DNA of 64,000 nucleotides from Blasia pusilla. Its lineage: Eukaryota; Marchantiophyta; Marchantiopsida; Blasiales. Location: assembly GCA_050084515.1 (NCBI GenBank), contig CM114274.1:22196001-22260000 (forward strand), in the 5' to 3' direction. The position numbers were made by a program, and so were the translations under genes. Shown here one piece after another: positions 1 to 12,639 of the stretch (position 1 is the stretch's first letter; each line of letters opens with the position of its first letter). The notes under the pieces are model-generated. The model did no database searches, was not told the DNA's origin, and saw nothing but the letters and a program-made list of their open reading frames with translations.

Positions 1-2941
1 GGATGTTGCTCAATATGTGAAGACCTGTATAACCTGCCAAGCAAACATATTTTCTTATGATAAGAAACAAGGCTTGTTGCATCCCTTGCCGATTCCAGAA
101 GGACCCTTGCAAAGTGTGAGTATGGATTTCATCACCAGTCTTCCAGAATCTGAGGGATACAATGCATACTTGTGATTGTTGATCGATTTAGCAAGTTGGC
201 AAGATTCGTGCCGACAGTGGATTTTGCAACGGCTTATACGACTTCGCAATTGTTCTTGGATGGCTGGTGGCGGGCTCACAGTTTGCCGAGGAGCATTGTT
301 TCAGATCGAGATCCAAAATTTACCAGTGCTTTCTGGAAGCACTTATTCAGAAGGTTTAAGACCAAGCTGAGTTTTAGTACTGCCTTCCATCCTCAAACGG
401 ACGAGCATACTGATAAGGTAAACTCGATTGTGAATCAGTACTTAAGGAATTATGTGAGTGCGGATCAGCAAGATTGGGTCAAGTGGCTAAGCATTGCAGA
501 GTACTACTACAACTCAACCAAGCATTTTGCAACTGGAGAATCACCGTTTCTTATGGAAAATGGAGGAGATCCAGAAGGACCTCTTGACCTAGCCCTTTTG
601 AAGGGTACTACATTGGGGTCAAATGAGCTTTTGGGGAGCCACAGTCATTACAAGCTTAGCTAGCGCAATACCTGTCGTAGGAGACACTATAGTACAGACA
701 CGACAAGCGACGACATAAGGTTTGTTAGTAGAGATGCAAGAACGGGAAGAGCGAGTAAGGCAAAGTCTTGAGAAGGCTCAAATGAGGTACGTTAAGCATG
801 CTAACAAGAGTCGGCACCAAGTACAATTCCAAGTTGGGGAGCAAGTGTGGTTGAGTGTGAAGAATCTCACTCTTCCGAAAAAGTTGTCTGCAAAGCTGTC
901 TGCCAAGTATGTTGAACCGTATGTGATTATGGCGAACTCGTTTGAGAGGATGTGTATACATTGGAGCTGCCGGAAGAGTTCAAGATTCACCCAACCTTTC
1001 ATGTGTCATTGTTGAAGAAATATCTTCAAGATAATGGGCACTTCAAGAGAAGACAAGTGTTGAGACCGCAACCGGTAATTGTGAATGAAGAACTGGAGTT
1101 CAAGGTGGAGACCATCTTGCGTTCGAGGCGTCAGGCCAACAAGTACGAATACTTGGTTAAATGGAAGGGCTACCATGTGAAGGAGGCGACTTGGATTGCG
1201 GAGGCAGATTTGGAACACATGCAAGAGTTTTTGCGAGACTTCAAGTGGACGCAAGAGAAGCACATACGTTAGTACGCGGAGAAGCTAAGGGCATGACTTG
1301 TGACCATTGGAATCTTGGGCCGAAGACCGTTGTAACTAGAACAGGCTAGTGTTGCAATAAAGTAATACATCGATTGAGATTCGATGCTAGTGTTTCATTG
1401 CAATTTGTATGTGTTAGTGCATGGCTATGAGTCGTTCATTGTATGGTTAAGATGTAAGTCAAGAGGAGAGACAAGTAGTATTTGAAGTGAGAGCTTGTAT
1501 TTTGATAAGCACCTAGAACAGGACCAAGTGTTGGATGACACTCGGGCTCGCCCTAGCGTCGGCGGGGCAAATGAATCTGTCTTGGGGCTTGGGGTGATCT
1601 TACTTGTGGTGCATGAGTAAACTTAGTGATGCGCCTAAGTTGAATACGAGAGCGACCCAATAATAGTACGATTTGTGGATTGGGTAAACAGGTGTGATGT
1701 TTATAGGAGTGAGCTAGAAGAGTCTAAGGTTGCACACTTAGTTAGCTTATTTGATAAGTTAGTTCTTCGAAACAAGTCCAGGCTTATCGTAGAGGAGATG
1801 CTAATAATTCTAAGTGGTGCAAAGCGACAACTTGAGACTAAAGAGGAATTGCAGGTCAGCCACTATAACATAATTCGATGTCAAGGGGTAGGCTGCCCAT
1901 GAGACTTGACATAACAAAGGTTTGCGTTGATGAGGGCATCAACCTCTAAAGAGGGGAGAGTGTCGCAATCCTCATGACCAAACGAGTGCCAAATCGGAAC
2001 ACTAGCGAGCTCCATTAAGATGGTTTGATCGTTGGAGTGATCTCGGAGAGGAGACAAGGGACAAGACGCAAGCGAGGCTTCGCATTTCATATGTTGTGGT
2101 CGCAACTAAGAAACTTGGACCTAACGCGCATCAAGACTTGAGAGGAGTCAAGTCTAGGAAGTGGGTTGCCAAAGGAAGGAATCCCGATTTGGGATGCCAC
2201 TAGCATTTAGAGTTTCTAACTTTATTTATGGCCATAACTTTTGGTGCCGAGATGCGTTTGGGACGAGTAAGGATGCGTTGGAAAGTCGGTTCAGATGCAT
2301 TAAAGATCTCCACAAACGCACAAGTAGCGGCTAAGAAACGATCTAAAAACAACTGTAAGTAGAGTCGGGTTGGGGGCCACAATGAAGGGCCCGACTATCC
2401 TTTTCCAAAGGTGGGGGGTTAGTGAAGATCCCCAAAAATACTAGTAAGGGGGAAGGTCTCCAAGGGTGCTTGGGACTCGAACCCCACTTTGGGCGCCACG
2501 GGGCGGCTAAAGGGCATGGAACGGATTGGGAGTTTGGAGTTGGGCTTGAAAACCTGAACCAAGTCTATTGAGGTGAAGTTTAGAGATCCCTCTTGGATTC
2601 CAACCAGTGACTCAATTACTTGGGTCTCGGTTTGGAACTTGCACGAGGTTCGTTGACCAATTGGGACCGCTAGGCACGCAAGTGCCATTTTAGGTTCCTA
2701 GACCAACCAAAAAATCTGTTCCAAGTCTTGAAGGACTTGCCGTGTTGGGAACCTAGGAATGAGGGAAGGTTGAGTTGGATGAGATGCCAAGTTGAGAACT
2801 AGGTGGGTTGAAAGGCCGCTTGACCCAAAACCATACTAACGTGAGTGTGTTTGGGTGCAGGTTGGCCATGAGAGCGTGTCCTACTCAACGTACACTTCCG
2901 CAACACTAAGATTGACGTTCAAGGAGAGTAGGCGCACGACA
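1..2941 (+). mobile_element. Ty3/gypsy chromodomain retrotransposon, 3' part (integrase, chromodomain, 3' LTR), degenerate
   Basis: The window opens inside the integrase. A CxxC zinc-binding half (frame 2, from about base 2) is followed by the integrase core, with a D at the start of the catalytic block (VDRFSK) and the conserved SDRDPKFTSAFW stretch. The reading frame breaks near 170, where one base is missing, and again after about 650 and about 940, so the protein is split over three frames. Bases 952-1272 encode the end of pol with a chromodomain (about 1100-1245; ending YLVKWKGY...TWIAEADL), which places it among the chromoviruses. Bases 1273-1950 carry no recognisable coding sequence. 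A polypurine tract (aaagaggggagag, 1948-1960) directly precedes the 3' LTR. The frameshifts show that it is inactive. Confidence 0.85.
1961..2941 (+). repeat. 3' LTR of the gypsy chromodomain element
   Basis: Starts TGTCG right after a polypurine tract and ends CGACA, giving inverted terminal bases. It is about 981 bp. It is homologous along its whole length to 17494-18525, a solo LTR of the same family. The shared 3' part includes the block caaggagagtaggcgcacga just before the end. Confidence 0.8.
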
Positions 2942-2944
2942 CTC

Positions 2945-3105
2945 AATATGGCTCTAAATGAGACGAAACGAAGGGAAACCTGCTCTCTCAGGTTTCTCGG
3001 GGCCTCAATAGATCACCCTCAACCTACTGAGCTTGTCCTCCACTACTCATAAAGGCGCTCTACTAGATCTCACCGATCTATCCTAAAAGATGTGACAAAG
3101 GCAAC
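2945..3105 (+). repeat. Dispersed ~160-bp repeat, copy A
   Basis: This begins just after the LTR end and shares two conserved blocks with copies at 46770-46920 (+) and 47850-48005 (-). One block reads like aaatgagacgaaacgaaggg followed by a CTCTCTCA stretch. The other reads like atctatcctaaaagatgtga. It may be part of an LTR or leader of another retroelement; its family is not recognised. Confidence 0.55.
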
Positions 3106-3435
3106 ATAGTCTACACAACTATTAGAATCGTCCGCTTTATATACTTCCACCCCCTTCACCAATGGAATGAATTCTTCTACAATCTTCTCCTTCAACACGT
3201 TCACTTTAGATCAAAAAAATGACCTAGTATTTGCATCTTCACCACATTAGAATGTGGTGAAGATGTACTTGCACTCGATTTGAGCCTTCTCGCAAATTGC
3301 ATGTACTCCTTGCTGCTACAACAAGCATTGCAGTAGTTCGACTACATCCCCAAGCTAAATGGTGCACTCTGTATTTTGTATTCCGATTAAGGATGAGGTT
3401 CCCTAGATGCATGTAGCATTGGATGCTAGCATAAG

Positions 3436-4345
3436 TTGAGAGACTCCAACATTTTTGTTATTGATGAATGCTCAATGCTAACTCCCCATCTGCTTCACAT
3501 TATAGCAATGAGATTGAATGAAGCCTTATCCTCACAGCCACGTAATCTATTTGGAGGTAGATTAGTGATTTTAGTTGGTGACATGTCTCAACTCCCTCTA
3601 GTTTGCAAACACAAAAATAATGCATCATGTTCAAGGTGTCACTTGCTATCTTTGCCTCTTATGTGTATTGCTCAGAAATATGAATTAGGCACAATTTTTC
3701 CTCATTGTAATGATAGTGTATTCTTGAACTTCCGGAAGTCTATTCGGAGTACTCTACCATCCTTTAAACTTATTCAGTCTGTTCTTGGAGACTATTTCAT
3801 ATCAAAAATTGAAGCAGTTGATTTTATAACAAAAGACACAACCATAATTTGCTCTCATCGTTCAGATGTACACTTATTTAGTACTATTTTCTTGAAAAAA
3901 AAATTTGGAGATGCTTCCATGCTACCTATTGACCTTGTCACAAATGCACCTCACATCCCTAAGTTAACCTCATGGTTGGAAGACCCAAACTTCCACCAAT
4001 TACCCTTTGTTGTTGTTGGCTACAAGGTTATGTTGACTTTTAACATAAACCTAAGGTTCCAAGCTGCAAATGGTTCCCATGGTGTAGTTCAAGATATTCA
4101 TTACAAAGATGATACTTTTGCATCATTTTCTATAAGAATTACTACATGTGATTAGACTATAACTTTAACAAGAACCGACTTCTCAACATTAAGGTATGGT
4201 TCTGATTGCAAATATTTTAAGAAGACATTCTTGCTTTTGTTAGGTTGCGCCATGATAGGCCATAAAAGCCAAGGCCTGAGTGTAAATAGTAAGTGTTTTT
4301 TGGTTATACGCTCAGTATTTGCTCAACATTCTTATTATGGTTTAT
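3436..4345 (+). pseudogene. PIF1-like DNA helicase fragment, probably transposon-derived
   Basis: An open frame at 3436-4155 (239 aa) shows PIF1-type SF1 helicase features: a Walker B-like VIDECSML, then GGRLVILVGDMSQLP, a Cys/His-rich insert (CKH...CSRCHL) and a late AANGSHGVVQ block. After a stop at 4153 the same frame goes on to 4345 with GHKSQGLS, which matches the terminal helicase motif (HKSQGLT in PIF1). The Walker A region is absent upstream; 3111-3435 shows only scraps. The gene is therefore truncated at the 5' end and interrupted. A Helitron-type or other transposon origin is inferred from context and not proven; no Rep domain is visible. Confidence 0.6.
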
Positions 4346-5985
4346 AAAGTTCTATCGGATTTTCATTCGACTGTAAACTTTTTGCACTCTCTTCATTACT
4401 TAGTTCAATGTCTTCAATACTTAATCTGCCCAAGTTGCCAATACTGCTCAAAGTGTACACTCGATATTTTCTCTTTATCGCTTTGCTCACCATACTTTCC
4501 ATTGACACTTCACATTTCAGCAATCTTTCAAATGTCTCCTTTCTAGGTTGTTCCAAACTGCTAGCTAAACATATCAAATGGCTCTGATCTTGTAGGTAAG
4601 GACCATAATTCCATGCCACCAACCAACCAACTTCCAGACATCTCATTCACAAGCATCTGACCAAAAGCGTCTCATAATTGAAGAAGCTCTAGTTATGCAG
4701 AATTCTTCAGCCTCCCTTGTTCCACTACAAGTCTACACCAGAGTTCTTGGTAAGCTACAAGGGATTGAACAAGGAAATTCTACACTCTCATCACATATCA
4801 CTACCCCCACACAACGACTACGCGATGAAATGGAGCAGGCCTAGAAAGCTATTTGTGACATATTTATTGATCAATACAAGAGTCATCTTTCTGATGCTTC
4901 TCACTTCTTCAAAAATTTCATCGAGGACACAGAGCACCATATACAAGGAAATCCAAAGCTGCAGCTCTTATAGAATCATTGCTCCGAACATTTCTTTGAT
5001 GTTGGAGGTAGTTTGAAGCCATCCATCATGATTTGGCTACTTCATGATTCATGTCATGTCTACATGCACACAAACAACTCTTTTATTATTTGTTTCTATC
5101 CACTACACTAGCTAAGGATTCATATATCTCACAATACACTTTAAAAGCTCATACCTTTCACTCCTTTGCTTCTTTTTTAAATGTTCCTTCACTATTATTT
5201 TTTTAATGTTGCTTGAACAATGCATTTTGTTCATACATCAGATTTTAGATATCTTCATATGCACTTCTCAGTAACAATCTTAAATTCTTAAATTCCTCTT
5301 CATGTTACCATAACCAAACATTTATTTCAGCATCCCGTCAACACCTTGTTTATGCCTCTATGTGCGCTGCATAACTAGAGTACGTTTAACCAGTGCATTC
5401 TTACATTGGCAATGCAAATCACTATAGTTTGTCCAAAGTTTCAATGATGATTCAAAGGGGTTTAAATACCTTTCCACCTTTTAATCATGACATTTTCCAC
5501 ATTTTCATATTGGCAGTGGATTTGTCAAATCATCTACTATTATTATTCAACTGATCTTTTAACTCACAAGCTCTTTCACATCTTTTATCAATAAGTAATC
5601 ATTCACAATCTATTACATTCCACGACTTATCAGGTGGCTCATATCTTCACCCTTATTTTAAACACATACCTCATGCCACTTTTCTTCATTTCTCGAACTA
5701 TTACAATGTAAGATGGGCGCACACTAGTTTCTTCACTATCTTATGTTTCGCCTTATTGTAGGTGGCTCCGAATGCACAGCTTGCAGAATGCAAGATACTC
5801 TCCAAGTTTTCAACCGTGGATATGAACGTTTTACTGGCTCGGATGGATATATATTCATGATATTAGCCTAATGCCTTCTATATGACTATTTCTAGCCGGA
5901 ACACCATCTGGCTATATTAATTTCCGAAACCGAGCTTCCAAACTATATTCAACAGATTCAATATTGTATTTGTGTTTTCATAACC
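4346..5985. other. Intergenic AT-rich sequence, nothing recognised
   Basis: Only short frames with no recognisable protein blocks occur on either strand. Composition changes near 5990 from AT-rich to the GC-richer sequence in front of the SUF4-like gene. Confidence 0.5.
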
Positions 5986-6262
5986 ATGCAAAATTATAAA
6001 ACTCAAAACCGGGCAGTTGCATTGCGTCTCCCTAGACGGGAAACCTGCCAACGGAATGCGGGAGTGACCGGGAACCTCCGTGGCGAGACGACGTGTACCT
6101 CGATAAGTACCCGTTGTGTGAGGCGGGAAAGGCCCGTCTCATCCATCACCGGCAGACACGGGCACGCCGCGGGTGACCCTCGTGACACGCCCTAGTAATG
6201 CCATTGTGGGCAAGGTGAACAGGAAGGACAGACAGTGGCGTAGGGGAACGACAAACCACGAA

Positions 6263-6333
6263 GGCCGGGTGCTCAACTGATTAGGGTTGGATTGAAATTC
6301 CGGTGTTCAAATTCCGGAGAGGCCGTGCGGGAA
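6263..6333 (+). other. tRNA-like relic (tRNA pseudogene or SINE head)
   Basis: An A-box-like tgctcaactgattagg and a B-box-like gtgttcaaattcc lie about 30 bases apart, and the second sits in a short CCGG...CCGG stem. A complete cloverleaf could not be drawn and no anticodon stem is convincing. It lies about 160-230 bases upstream of the SUF4-like start codon, so it may be a chance resemblance in the promoter or 5' UTR. Confidence 0.25.
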
Positions 6334-6493
6334 CGCCGAGCGAGTGGACTGAGGGAGCTACGGTCTTTGCACAGGAAAGTGCGATCGGCTTAGTGCGCGT
6401 GGGCCTTTGGAGAGCGTGGAATTGGAAGCGGTTTTCCTTACTTACATTTTGACGGAAAAGTTTTGAAGTGCAGGAGGGCAGGGGAGTGGGGAT

Positions 6494-9400
6494 ATGGGGA
6501 AGAAGAAGAAGAAATCCTTCAAGGTATGGTGCTTTTACTGCGAGAGGGAGTTTGAGGATGAGAAGATTTTAATTCAACATCAGAAGGCGAAGCACTTCAA
6601 ATGCCATGTGTGTCACAAGAAGTTGTCAACAGCGGGTGGTATGGTCGTCCATGTGCTTCAAGTGCACAAAGAGTCCATCACGAAGTGAGTGCCGTGCTTC
6701 GCTTTCTTGCAGCTTCTTCACCTGTTCCTTTGCGCAGTTAGAGATGCCGTCTGCGTCTTTCAGGGGGTCCTTCGAGTGTCATAACCTTGTTTCATCGAGG
6801 CTATGCTTGATATTCTTTGTTTTTCTCTTCGAACTCTCGGACTTTCAAGAAATTCACGACTTTTTTCGTGGTTGACTTCTCAACAGTCCTTACAAGTGAG
6901 AAGCGTTTTACTGACTAGTAAACAAAATCTACGACAGGATTCTTACCCACTATCATTCGCGGAAAGACATCGACTTCAGTTCAAATGAGTGCTTGTATCT
7001 TAAGTTTTTTAAACCCCAATACGTAATTTGAGGGCAGGAATCGTGAAGGCTTTCGTGCTGGCTGTCTAGCCGTAACGAGCTTGAGAACTCGACTTCCACT
7101 ATGTTATGTTGAAGGCCTTCGACTCCTTACTTTGGGGCGTCTCCAATGGTCGTGACTGAGCGTAATAATCCCTAGCACTGTGGTAGCAAGAAGTTTGGTC
7201 TTGTTGTGGGCCTGCAGTGTTCTGAAATTGACTGTCATCATTCTGTTAGCGACCCCATTTCCTTTGTACTGGGGTTAGGCGGCCATTTCCAGCAAGTGAA
7301 ACATGTGTTGGTTGCTACTAAACATTTCGTAACTCAAGCGTTTGATTTCATATGTCTTGGAGTCCACGATTTCCAAGCCTTTTGGTACAACTTTCAACGA
7401 ACAGTGATAGCTTGCCATGACAAACTGACCCGCTGAGGTTTAAGGTAGCGAGTTTCCCCATTACACCTGGGTTGAGCGAGAATATCCCATGTCCAGTCGG
7501 CTACCCCTCATAGCTAGGGAAGGTTGCCCCAAAGTCAGATTCCTTCAGAAACCTTGTAGTGAATCTCTTTTCTCAGATGGAAGATCAACCTTGAGAAGGC
7601 AAGAAGGATATTCTTTAGAGGATGAGGATTACAGAATAGGCACTCCCAGTAGGAAGAATCAACCCGGCGTCGTGATTACTTCTGAGGGGAGAGTAGAAAC
7701 CCTTTAGGAGACCCGGAAACTCCTTAATTTTGTTCTGGAAGAGCAGCACTAGAATATTGTCCAGTATATACAAAAGTTTACCTGAATCTCATTTTATTTT
7801 GAAGGTCGGAATGTTTCGAGTTCTCTTATGTGGGTGACCCTCTAGACCTAAAGTCTTTCGTACACTGTTGTTGTGATTTTCAGTGTCAACTTATTATTGT
7901 ATGTCTGAAGAAACTCAATGGACGGTCCCCAGTTTTCTGTTGTGGGAAACTAATCTGTGTGTATCTTGCCAGGGTTCCCAATGCAAAGACAGAGAGAGAG
8001 TCAACTGAACTTGAAATATTTGGTATGGAAGGCATCCCCCCAGAGATCTTAGCCGCACATGATGGGGATCAAGGTGGGCTGGATGGTACGAAAATCAATG
8101 CCCAATCTCTCTGCAACCTTGTTTCAATGCAACAGCTGTTTTTTCTCTGTTCCTCAATTACATACTGTTTGCAAGTTGCGGCCGTCAGCACTATGTGCTT
8201 CTCAAGTTCCAAGCTCTTCCTAAGGTTCCTATTCTGGACCGTGCCTAGTTGTGCATGCAAAGTGGAATGTCTTTCCAAAATGTATTTTCTCTGCCAGCTA
8301 GGGAAATTGAAAGTGAGGGTTTGTACTAGCCAACACGAAGTGATCATCTTTTGGTTGATGGCGTTTTTCAAAGCTGATCTTCTGATTTACACTTAAGTTT
8401 ATGGGTTTTAATATCCTCTGGGAGCCTTGGGCTTACGCAGACGATGAAAAGCCTGCAAAGGTTGCGAGGGTAGAGATCCATCCCTCTTCTGCTTTTGGGA
8501 TCATGGGATCAGCTGCTCTCGGTATGGGCCCCCAACCGCTATATACTGCAATGCCACCTGTGTAAGTATCACTTCCAAACCCTTACTATTGTTGCTTCCT
8601 TGTGTGTCTGTGGCCGGCCAGGTGTTCGCTGCTTGATTTCACTCAAGGTGCGTAGGACATATCTTCTGAAGTGTTCTAGATCATTGGGTTCATCATGATT
8701 GTCTTGTACCCTTAGTTCTTGTTTTATCTGCAGAGGTTTCAGATGAAACCACGAGAATCTAAGCAACCTCCTAAAGCAGAGGATTTGTATTATTCTACAG
8801 CCTGAAGTGGTGCTTCTGATAACTTTTAAGTTGTAATGAAGGGACTACCTTATGTCTCTCTTAAACAAATGCATTAGTTTAACTTCACTGTGAGACCAAG
8901 TGTGGCCTGGTGGTCTCTGTAATGTCTGGATGTTCTTAACTCAGGACTCTTCACTTGTTTTACTGTGATTGGAGGAGTTGAAACAGCTGATCTTATCTAG
9001 TGCCACAGCAGATGTCCTGAGTGTCCAGCACGTTTTCTAGTTTCAGTTGAAATTCCTGTGTTCCCTTACATGTGAGGAGTTATGATGAATTCTGGCAGCT
9101 ACAAAGATAAGATAGAGATTCAATCTAACTTGTTTGAGTTTTTGCAGATATATGCCTCCACCTGTTGGTGGTCCACGGCCCCCTTCTTGGCCCCCACTCC
9201 CACCAAATTCTCAGGGGTGGAATTCAATGCACCCTGGACAACCACCTATGCTTCCTCCTCGACCTCCTCCACCTCCACAACCCCTTTTCCCAATCCAATC
9301 ATTGCCACCAACATCTATCTCCCAACCTCCTTCTCTACCACCAGCACAACCTTTATTCCCTATCAGACCTGCAGGTCCTCTTACATCAGCCCCTCTGGCT

Positions 9401-10949
9401 CAACCAGTATTTCCTGTCAATGGAGTCTCTTCATCCACTCAGCCCCTGCCTTCTGCCTCTGCATCCACTGCAGTCCCTTCAAGAGGAGAGAGTCAATCTG
9501 CCATTGAGAATGCAACTGGAGCTGGTCCCATATCTGGGCAGAGCCCTACTCCTACAACAGCTGCCATGGGAAGGACTCCTCCCATACCCTTTGGAGGTAA
9601 GGATTGGAGCATATCTCACATACTTCATTTTGTTGGAAGGGCAAAATGCTTTGATGGCATAGATGAACAATTTTAATAGCCCCATGTTGAAATCTCTGCA
9701 TGCACTGTGAAGTACGGAAGACGAAGTAATCCTGGAGTTGACACCTAGTCATACCTACTGCTCAATTCGCACTATATTTAAATGCTTTATCCTTTGAATG
9801 ACAGGTGTGGCAGGTGTTCCACTGTCAGGCAGTCATATGTATGCATCTGCACCCAGCACTGGAGGACCGTCTATTGGTCCCCCACCCGTAATTTCAAATA
9901 AACCACCAGGACCTCCAGGGATGACCAACGAGGTTTACTTAGTCTGGGATGATGAAGTCTTATCGATGGTAAGTGTTGCCAATATATTCATGTGTGAGAG
10001 TCTTGAACTTGTGTTAATGTTTCAACAATGGGATCATTTTTCCCCATGTCCAAGTGTGGCTAGGTGTGAACTTTCATAATGATGTGCATATGCCTTACTG
10101 ACAAACCGTATTAGAAGGTTCAGTTCCTAATGGATTGATCGCATTTACACAATTATCACATATACCTAATCTTCCCAAGCCATGTGCATGTGGCTCCATT
10201 TTTTTTATTACAGGAGGAGCGAAGATTATCTTTACCCCAGTATCAGGTGCTTGATGAGACATTACAGGTAAGCACAAAGCTAAGAATCAAATGATGGGTT
10301 GAAGGCGGCTGCCAAAAGATGGTGTGTACATAAACTCCTGACAACTGGTCTTTTAGCCTATCACTCTAGCAACCCAAGAACATCAACTGCACAAGATTAT
10401 GTGAATGCGGAGTATGTGGAGGATGCTGGTAGCTTACTTGAACTGGTGAATGTCAAGAGGGCTTTTGTTGGCTTGCCCATAAAGGTGTACTAGACTTGAT
10501 TGAATGTTAAAACTCTCAATGGTCCGGGCTTGTTTGTTTTTACAAGCATGCGTATGTAGTGGGATTCATCACTTCAATTGTGGATCAAAGGAACTGTCCT
10601 ACAATGACTCTGAACTGGCTAGCGCCCAAAGTCGCTACACACGGGCACTTTAATGTTGTTTCTTTCAAGCTCATTAGGTTTTTGAAGGATCTGCTGGGCC
10701 CTGTTTGCATCCCACATTGAAAGAGGCAAGCCAAGGTTTGGTACTGTTTAGCACTAATTCTGGTCAGAGGTCAGTGGTTCTACCCTTGGCCTTTGGATTC
10801 ATATTTCGTGCTGCTGATACGATTCAGGGACACATAGGTTGAAAAGAAGTTGACCAATTGTTTGCTTTCAGATGAATTCGATTGATGCAGCTTTTGACAG
10901 AAGGATAATGGAGGGCAGATTGGCCGGGCGTATGGGGTTTCGTGTGTAA
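6494..10949 (+). CDS. SUF4: SUF4 / BuGZ (ZNF207)-type C2H2 zinc finger protein
   Basis: Exons: 6494-6684, 7973-8073, 8441-8561, 9148-9596, 9805-9968, 10214-10267, 10872-10949. They join in phase to 385 aa, ending in TAA. A lysine-rich start (MGKKKKK) is followed by two C2H2 fingers, C13-C16-H29-H34 and C37-C40-H53-H58. Residues 65-97 hold the IFGMEGIPP block typical of SUF4/ZNF207. Residues 139-287 are proline-rich and of low complexity. Residues 329-349 ([10 protein letters not shown], then [11 protein letters not shown]) form the GLEBS-type Bub3-binding motif, and a short basic C-terminal tail follows ([15 protein letters not shown]). By family, Arabidopsis SUF4 is a nuclear factor acting with FRIGIDA on FLC; animal BuGZ binds Bub3 and spindle microtubules. 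The Bub3/spindle role is the likelier ancestral one here, which is inference. The gene appears intact, with a GC-richer upstream region and no close neighbour. Confidence 0.93.
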
Positions 10950-12639
10950 GAGGTACTTTGATTAGCAAGCTTGCACAAGGAGAAAAGTTCTGGCTACCAG
11001 TATGAAGTTGCAGAATTGGGATTAAACTCATGGAATGTTACAGAGACGAGAAGGCACTGAAAGTGAGTAGCTCACATAAGTTACGCTGCACGCAGGAACC
11101 TCACAATTTTGCTTCATCAATTTCACATTTGACAAAGTGATCCAGATTTTCTTCCTCGTCCTATGAGTTTCTGTCCATCTTGTATCGGCTACATCATCAA
11201 TGAGGAAAATTGAAGGAACAAATGAGTTCTGTTGGCCAGGGAGCCCACTACCACAGACCATTTGAGCTTTCTCTTTCTCCACTGATTATTTTGTTGTCCA
11301 AGCCTGACCGGGTTTACCTGTTTAAAAAATGTTCATGGTGGATTTTGGTTTTTCTCCCATAAAATAGAATGGACACCTGGGTTGATTATTACTGCCACCG
11401 GTGGAGGTTTTGATAATTAGGGACTGTACTTGTAAGCAAAGAGATTAGAAGACTAAGGGACTAAGGATCCTCATCTGTGAAACTAGCCAAGTCATTCAAA
11501 AAATGCTATGAAGGAAATGATAGCTGGCATGAGCTGTCATAAGCTTCTCGGAAGCTCATATGAGTCTTCCAGAGGTTGAGTCCTGCTTATTATTAGGTAT
11601 TAGTTCTCAGTTTGGTCTTGTTGACACCCTTCGGTGTAATGGAATGAAACATTCTGAATCATGAGGCTCAGCTTGGTTGGTTTAGGCACCCTTGTTTTCA
11701 ATCCGAGGTGGACGATTTGGTTTATGGTCTATTTTGTGCTTTAGGGATTGTTTTGGACAACCAATCAGTCAGCCTTCGGGAGGAAGGTTTTGTACTTGCT
11801 GAATGACTTAATTTGCAATCTATTCTATGTGCATCATATCTCTTTGTGAACTATTTTCTAGTGGAGTATGATGGAAGAAATTTTGTTGAGACTTTTTTGT
11901 CATTTCTGTAGGCAGGTATAGAGGAGCCTCGTATATGGCATCGAGAACTTAGTAACACCCCTAATGGTTTGCATGTAATTGTAAAGAAGTGAAGACAGTC
12001 ATCCTTTTGATCAATTAATGTTTCATTATGACCAACAAAACTCCCACTTGTTTTCAAAGGGAAGAATGTCATTGTGGACTAAAATCTTGGAAGAAAATCC
12101 CATAAGCCAATTGGGGATCTTTAGATGGAGGCTATAAGGGAAGATAATTTTCATAACTGCCTCATCTCATGAATTTGGAAGCCTAGTCTATGAAGCCCAT
12201 TGGGACCCCAAAAACTGGAAGAACGAGGAAAACCATTTGCCATATGCATTATGATTTGAAGGTTTTAGTTAGAGGAATGTCTCACAAAATGGATATAAGT
12301 AGGAATCATTTCATGATATCATATGAATATTATTAATGACGATAAATAAGGAATAAGGAGGTAAGGATAGGGTGGATTCTCCAAGAGCACGAAAATGGGC
12401 ATAGTCGGCTTAGCACACAATAATTAGAGCATATTGTAATTTTCAAAAGTAGTTCCAAAGAAACAAAATCCAATGCTCGAGCGACACGTGAAAATTCATC
12501 AATTTGCCACAGAATTAGCTTACATTGATGGCATTGTTGTATTAAAGGCTTCCCTTCATTGACACATTAACTGGAATGAGTCGTTGCTAAGGCCTCTGCC
12601 GGATGTAAATGCTCATTCTAAAGATTCTCTCAATCCCCA
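10950..12639. other. 3' flank of SUF4-like gene, nothing recognised
   Basis: The first few hundred bases are probably the 3' UTR. No further coding blocks or clear repeats were seen on either strand. Confidence 0.4.

Noticed and set aside
1719-1740. aaggttgcac match, possible fourth hAT MITE end
   Set aside because: No partner end, no target duplication and no subterminal palindromes nearby.
6003-6188. GC-rich block with paired ORFs on both strands
   Set aside because: Mirror-image short frames without motifs are most simply GC-rich promoter or 5' UTR sequence.
7830-8396. 188-aa ORF inside the SUF4 gene
   Set aside because: Only 7973-8073 is a conserved exon; the rest reads into introns and matches nothing.
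9082-9662. Ser/Thr-rich and Leu/His-rich frames overlapping SUF4 exon 4
   Set aside because: They are other-frame shadows of the proline-rich exon.
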